A stretch of 32,777 nucleotides of DNA, from assembly GCA_013289695.1 (NCBI GenBank), contig JABCZK010000048.1:1-32777 (forward strand). Direction: 5' to 3'. Positions 30,562 to 32,777 of the stretch are shown in pieces. The notes below the pieces were generated by a model. The model ran no database searches. It was not told the DNA's origin and saw only the letters and a program-made list of their open reading frames with translations. Made by a program: the position numbers and the translations under genes. Position 1 is the stretch's first letter; each line of letters opens with the position of its first letter. Source of the stretch: Acidobacteriota bacterium. GTDB lineage: Bacteria > Acidobacteriota > Terriglobia > Acidiferrales > UBA7541.

Positions 30562-32547
30562 TCACGCCCGCGCCTTATCCCCTTCTTCTTCCACCAGCGG
30601 CAACGTCAAATGAAACCGCGTCCCCTTCCCCTGACGCAGCGGGCTCTCCACAGCTATCGTCCCGCCCAACTCCTGAATTCTCCGCGCGACAATCGAAAGC
30701 CCCAACCCCGTTCCCGTTGCCTTCGTCGTAAAATACGGTTGAAATATTTTCGCGCGTAGCTCCGCAGTAATTCCCGGACCGTCGTCATCCACCACGATGT
30801 CCAGCCGCCCGTCATAACGCCCCACGCTGATGCGCACACGCCCGCCGTCCGGCTGCGCTTCCATTGCGTTCACGATCAAATTCGAAAGCACCTCGCTCAA
30901 AGCCTCTTCCGACGCCTGCGCCATAATCTCGTCCGTCGGTTTTTCAAATTCCAGCCGGACGTTGCGCCGCTCCGCGTCCCGCCCAAATAACCACGCCGTC
31001 TGCGCCGCCACTGCTACTGCCGCCACGCGCTCGCCGTGTACCGTCGGTTTCGCATAGTGCAGCAGCTGCGTCAGCTTCGCGCTCATGCGATCGATTTCGC
31101 CCACTATTAATGTACAGTCGCGCCGCACATCCAACGGCAAGTCCGGATTTTCCAACTGCACCTGCAGCACCGTTTTCATGGAACTCAGAGGATTCCGCAA
31201 ATTGTGCGAAACGCTCGCCGCCATCTGCCCCAGCACCGCCATTCGCTCGCGCTCCGCCAACTCGCGCTCCAGCCTTAACTTGTCTTCGATCAACCGCGCC
31301 AGGTCCACCATCCCCGGCAATTGCTCCGCCAGAAATTCCAGCGCCGCCGTAGTTTCCCCGGTCAAGTACGATCCACTAGTCGCCGCTTCCAGCACTCCGA
31401 TTTCCTGCCCATCCTTCATCATCCGCATCTGCGCCCTATGCCCCAGCCTGCCCGGGGCTTCCAAAGCCTGCAACGCCGCTTCGCGCGGAATCGAAATTCG
31501 CAGCGCCGCCAGTCCAAACTCCTCGCGTATTCGCCGCTCCGCCTCCGCCACCAAATGCGCCACCTTCCCCTGCCGCGCCTCCTGCTGCAGTTGCGAGGTC
31601 AACCGCTGCACCCGGTCCATTCGCTCGGCCAACTGCCGATGCAACACCGGCCCGATGGCCCGCTCCAGCGGCTCGAAAAGAAAAATCAGCACAAACAGCA
31701 GCACGCTGGCAGTCGCCTCAGGCGGCAACACCGGCTCCAGCCATCCACTAACCCGCCGCACCAGCGCCAAATACAGCAACGCTAAAAAGGTAGCCGGCAG
31801 CGCGTACATCAAATTCCTCTGCGCGCCATATTCCAGGAAATTGCGCCGCACCGCGTAGTAGAGCAGCGCCGCCCCCGGAAACACGCCAGCGACAATAGCG
31901 GCTGTCAGGAGCCCGTCAGAATTCAACTCTGCAAATTTCCATGGCAGACTCTGAACGGTCAAAATCGCAGTCAATACGCACGAACTCAAAAAGACCCATC
32001 GGAACAGATGTCGCTCAATGACATTCCCCGCGGTGCGCGCGGCCGCAAACCCAAGCAAAGCCGCCGATGCCGCGCACAATGCCAATCCCGCCGCTGCGTT
32101 CTCGGCCAGGAATTTAACTACTTCCGCCAGCGTTAATGGTGCAGGAGGCTGATAAGCGAAAATAATCATCCCGTTGACTGTTAGGACAGGGATTAGATAG
32201 AAGGCCCAAATCAATGGGAGGCTTTTCGGATTTACGCGACCCTGCCGAACTTGTTCGTGATATTTGAAGAACGTGTGCCAAACCAAAGGCAGCAGAGATA
32301 GAGAGCCCATCGCAATAAGGCTTTGGGCGAACACAATCGTCAAGCTTGGCGGCGAGCCATACTGGATGCGGGCATTCATCTCAAGCAATGCGCCCGAGTA
32401 AATCAAGAACAGAGACAGCATCAGGAAGAACAGCAATCGTTCGAAAAACCGCGGCCGCCTGTGCCCCAAAATCAGCGCCAGCAAAAACAGATAAACCAGC
32501 GTCCCGGCGGTTAGACTGATGAGCCGAATATAGAAGAGTGATGGCAC
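30562..32547 (-). CDS. Membrane sensor histidine kinase (GAF-like, HisKA, HATPase)
   Basis: A 661-aa kinase if it starts at GTG 32545-32547. About nine hydrophobic helices fill the first 300 residues. A coiled-coil and GAF-like region precedes the phosphorylation helix ASVSHNLRNPLSSMK. The ATPase domain has the N box EVLSNLIVNAMEA, DDDGPGI, FQPYFTTK and GTGLGLSIV. It should phosphorylate the adjacent sigma-54 regulator. I prefer the GTG because a promoter (TTGCCT, 18 bases, TAGAAT) lies just upstream; an in-frame TTG at 32641-32643 is upstream of that promoter and would add 32 residues. The layout (many helices, GAF, kinase, sigma-54 partner) recalls PrsK/PrsR pairs of PEP-CTERM systems, but its H box differs and no exosortase genes are visible, so this is only a possibility. 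The 5' half has weaker GC bias than the 3' half. Confidence 0.93.
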   Translation of the reverse strand: MPSLFYIRLISLTAGTLVYLFLLALILGHRRPRFFERLLFFLMLSLFLIYSGALLEMNARIQYGSPPSLTIVFAQSLIAMGSLSLLPLVWHTFFKYHEQVRQGRVNPKSLPLIWAFYLIPVLTVNGMIIFAYQPPAPLTLAEVVKFLAENAAAGLALCAASAALLGFAAARTAGNVIERHLFRWVFLSSCVLTAILTVQSLPWKFAELNSDGLLTAAIVAGVFPGAALLYYAVRRNFLEYGAQRNLMYALPATFLALLYLALVRRVSGWLEPVLPPEATASVLLFVLIFLFEPLERAIGPVLHRQLAERMDRVQRLTSQLQQEARQGKVAHLVAEAERRIREEFGLAALRISIPREAALQALEAPGRLGHRAQMRMMKDGQEIGVLEAATSGSYLTGETTAALEFLAEQLPGMVDLARLIEDKLRLERELAERERMAVLGQMAASVSHNLRNPLSSMKTVLQVQLENPDLPLDVRRDCTLIVGEIDRMSAKLTQLLHYAKPTVHGERVAAVAVAAQTAWLFGRDAERRNVRLEFEKPTDEIMAQASEEALSEVLSNLIVNAMEAQPDGGRVRISVGRYDGRLDIVVDDDGPGITAELRAKIFQPYFTTKATGTGLGLSIVARRIQELGGTIAVESPLRQGKGTRFHLTLPLVEEEGDKARA

Positions 32548-32563
32548 CAGCGTCAGTGCCGGG

Positions 32564-32593
32564 ATTCTAGCCCCCCCACCGCCCACTAGGCAA
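32564..32593 (-). promoter_or_regulatory. Promoter of the histidine kinase gene
   Basis: On the minus strand, -35 TTGCCT (32588-32593), an 18-base spacer and -10 TAGAAT (32564-32569). The kinase GTG lies 16 bases past the -10 box, which leaves almost no leader. It is divergent from the CIRCE-controlled promoter at the right edge. Confidence 0.5.
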
Positions 32594-32698
32594 GAATCAA
32601 GTGTCTGGAAAATCTGGCGGCATACAAACAGCTGAAAATACAAGCTATACGCACGAAAAGCTCACACAGATCTGAGCCTCGAATTATCACATTCCCCC

Positions 32699-32727
32699 TT
32701 GACTCACCTTCCCCCCATTGCTATATT
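32699..32727 (+). promoter_or_regulatory. Sigma-70-type promoter of a heat-shock gene beyond the window
   Basis: TTGACT (32699-32704), a 17-base spacer and TATATT (32722-32727): the best housekeeping promoter in the window. Its -10 box overlaps the first two bases of the CIRCE operator, the standard arrangement for HrcA repression. Transcription runs off the right edge. Confidence 0.85.
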
Positions 32728-32752
32728 AGCACTCGCCTACGAGGAGTGCTAA
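32726..32752. promoter_or_regulatory. CIRCE operator (HrcA binding site)
   Basis: A perfect match to the CIRCE element: TTAGCACTC, a 9-base spacer, GAGTGCTAA. HrcA binds this inverted repeat and represses groESL or the hrcA-dnaK operon until heat shock. The downstream gene is outside the window; groES is the most likely candidate. Confidence 0.97.
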
Positions 32753-32777
32753 ACGGTCTCCTGACCGCCGTAACCCC

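Overview
The window looks like a chromosomal segment of a high-GC, Gram-negative-type soil bacterium, most likely an acidobacterium. The reasons are the strong G/C third-position bias, the gene set (MoxR/DUF58/transglutaminase locus, NHL and TIG proteins, DUF1579, a carboxypeptidase-regulatory-like secreted protein, a remnant resembling acidobacterial reaction-centre-type cytochrome tails), and many hairpin-forming intergenic repeats. This assignment is inference from gene content, not from a marker-gene comparison. There is no phage, transposase, CRISPR array or rRNA; one tRNA-Val(CAC) with encoded CCA lies at the left edge.

Layout, left to right. (1) 0.2-6.2 kb: MoxR ATPase, DUF58 protein, A/G-specific DNA glycosylase MutY, and a TgpA-like membrane transglutaminase; mutY sits inside an otherwise classic MoxR-DUF58-transglutaminase locus. 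(2) 6.3-10.2 kb: a secreted two-domain carboxypeptidase-regulatory-like protein, RimO, a repeat cluster, a DUF433 gene that appears frameshifted, then translationally overlapping yacG and pgpA. (3) 10.2-16.8 kb: an accessory stretch of short, poorly linked genes and debris: TIG/NHL propeller protein, CPBP membrane protease, DinB-like protein, a 3'-only remnant of a cytochrome-like gene, DUF4260 membrane protein, an orphan ribbon-helix-helix antitoxin-like gene with a 9-codon stub behind it, and a divergent AraC regulator / methyltransferase-DUF1579 pair. (4) 17.0-19.5 kb: a tight cinA-thpR-plsY operon. (5) 19.6-24.6 kb: a Cache-HAMP-HD-GYP protein, ftsY, ribD and riboflavin synthase, separated by repeat-rich spacers. 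(6) 24.8-28.8 kb: a sarcosine-oxidase-like flavoprotein convergent with a three-gene minus-strand operon (mobA, an MlaF-like ATPase, an APC permease) whose genes overlap by 4 bases each. (7) 29.0-32.6 kb: a sigma-54-type response regulator and a membrane histidine kinase. (8) The right edge holds a strong sigma-70-type promoter overlapped by a perfect CIRCE operator, so a heat-shock chaperone gene (probably groES) should start just outside the window.

The most distinctive features are non-coding. Two loci 7 kb apart carry arrays of a heptamer (CACTNNN) in two blocks with block-specific ends and swapped order. A second family, with ends TAGCGGC and GCNTTTGAC around a variable hairpin, occurs at three or more intergenic sites. 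A 12-bp GC hairpin and a CATCC...GGATCT hairpin add further families. Several housekeeping genes have a -10-like hexamer only 7-10 bases before the ATG and no Shine-Dalgarno sequence, suggesting leaderless transcripts.
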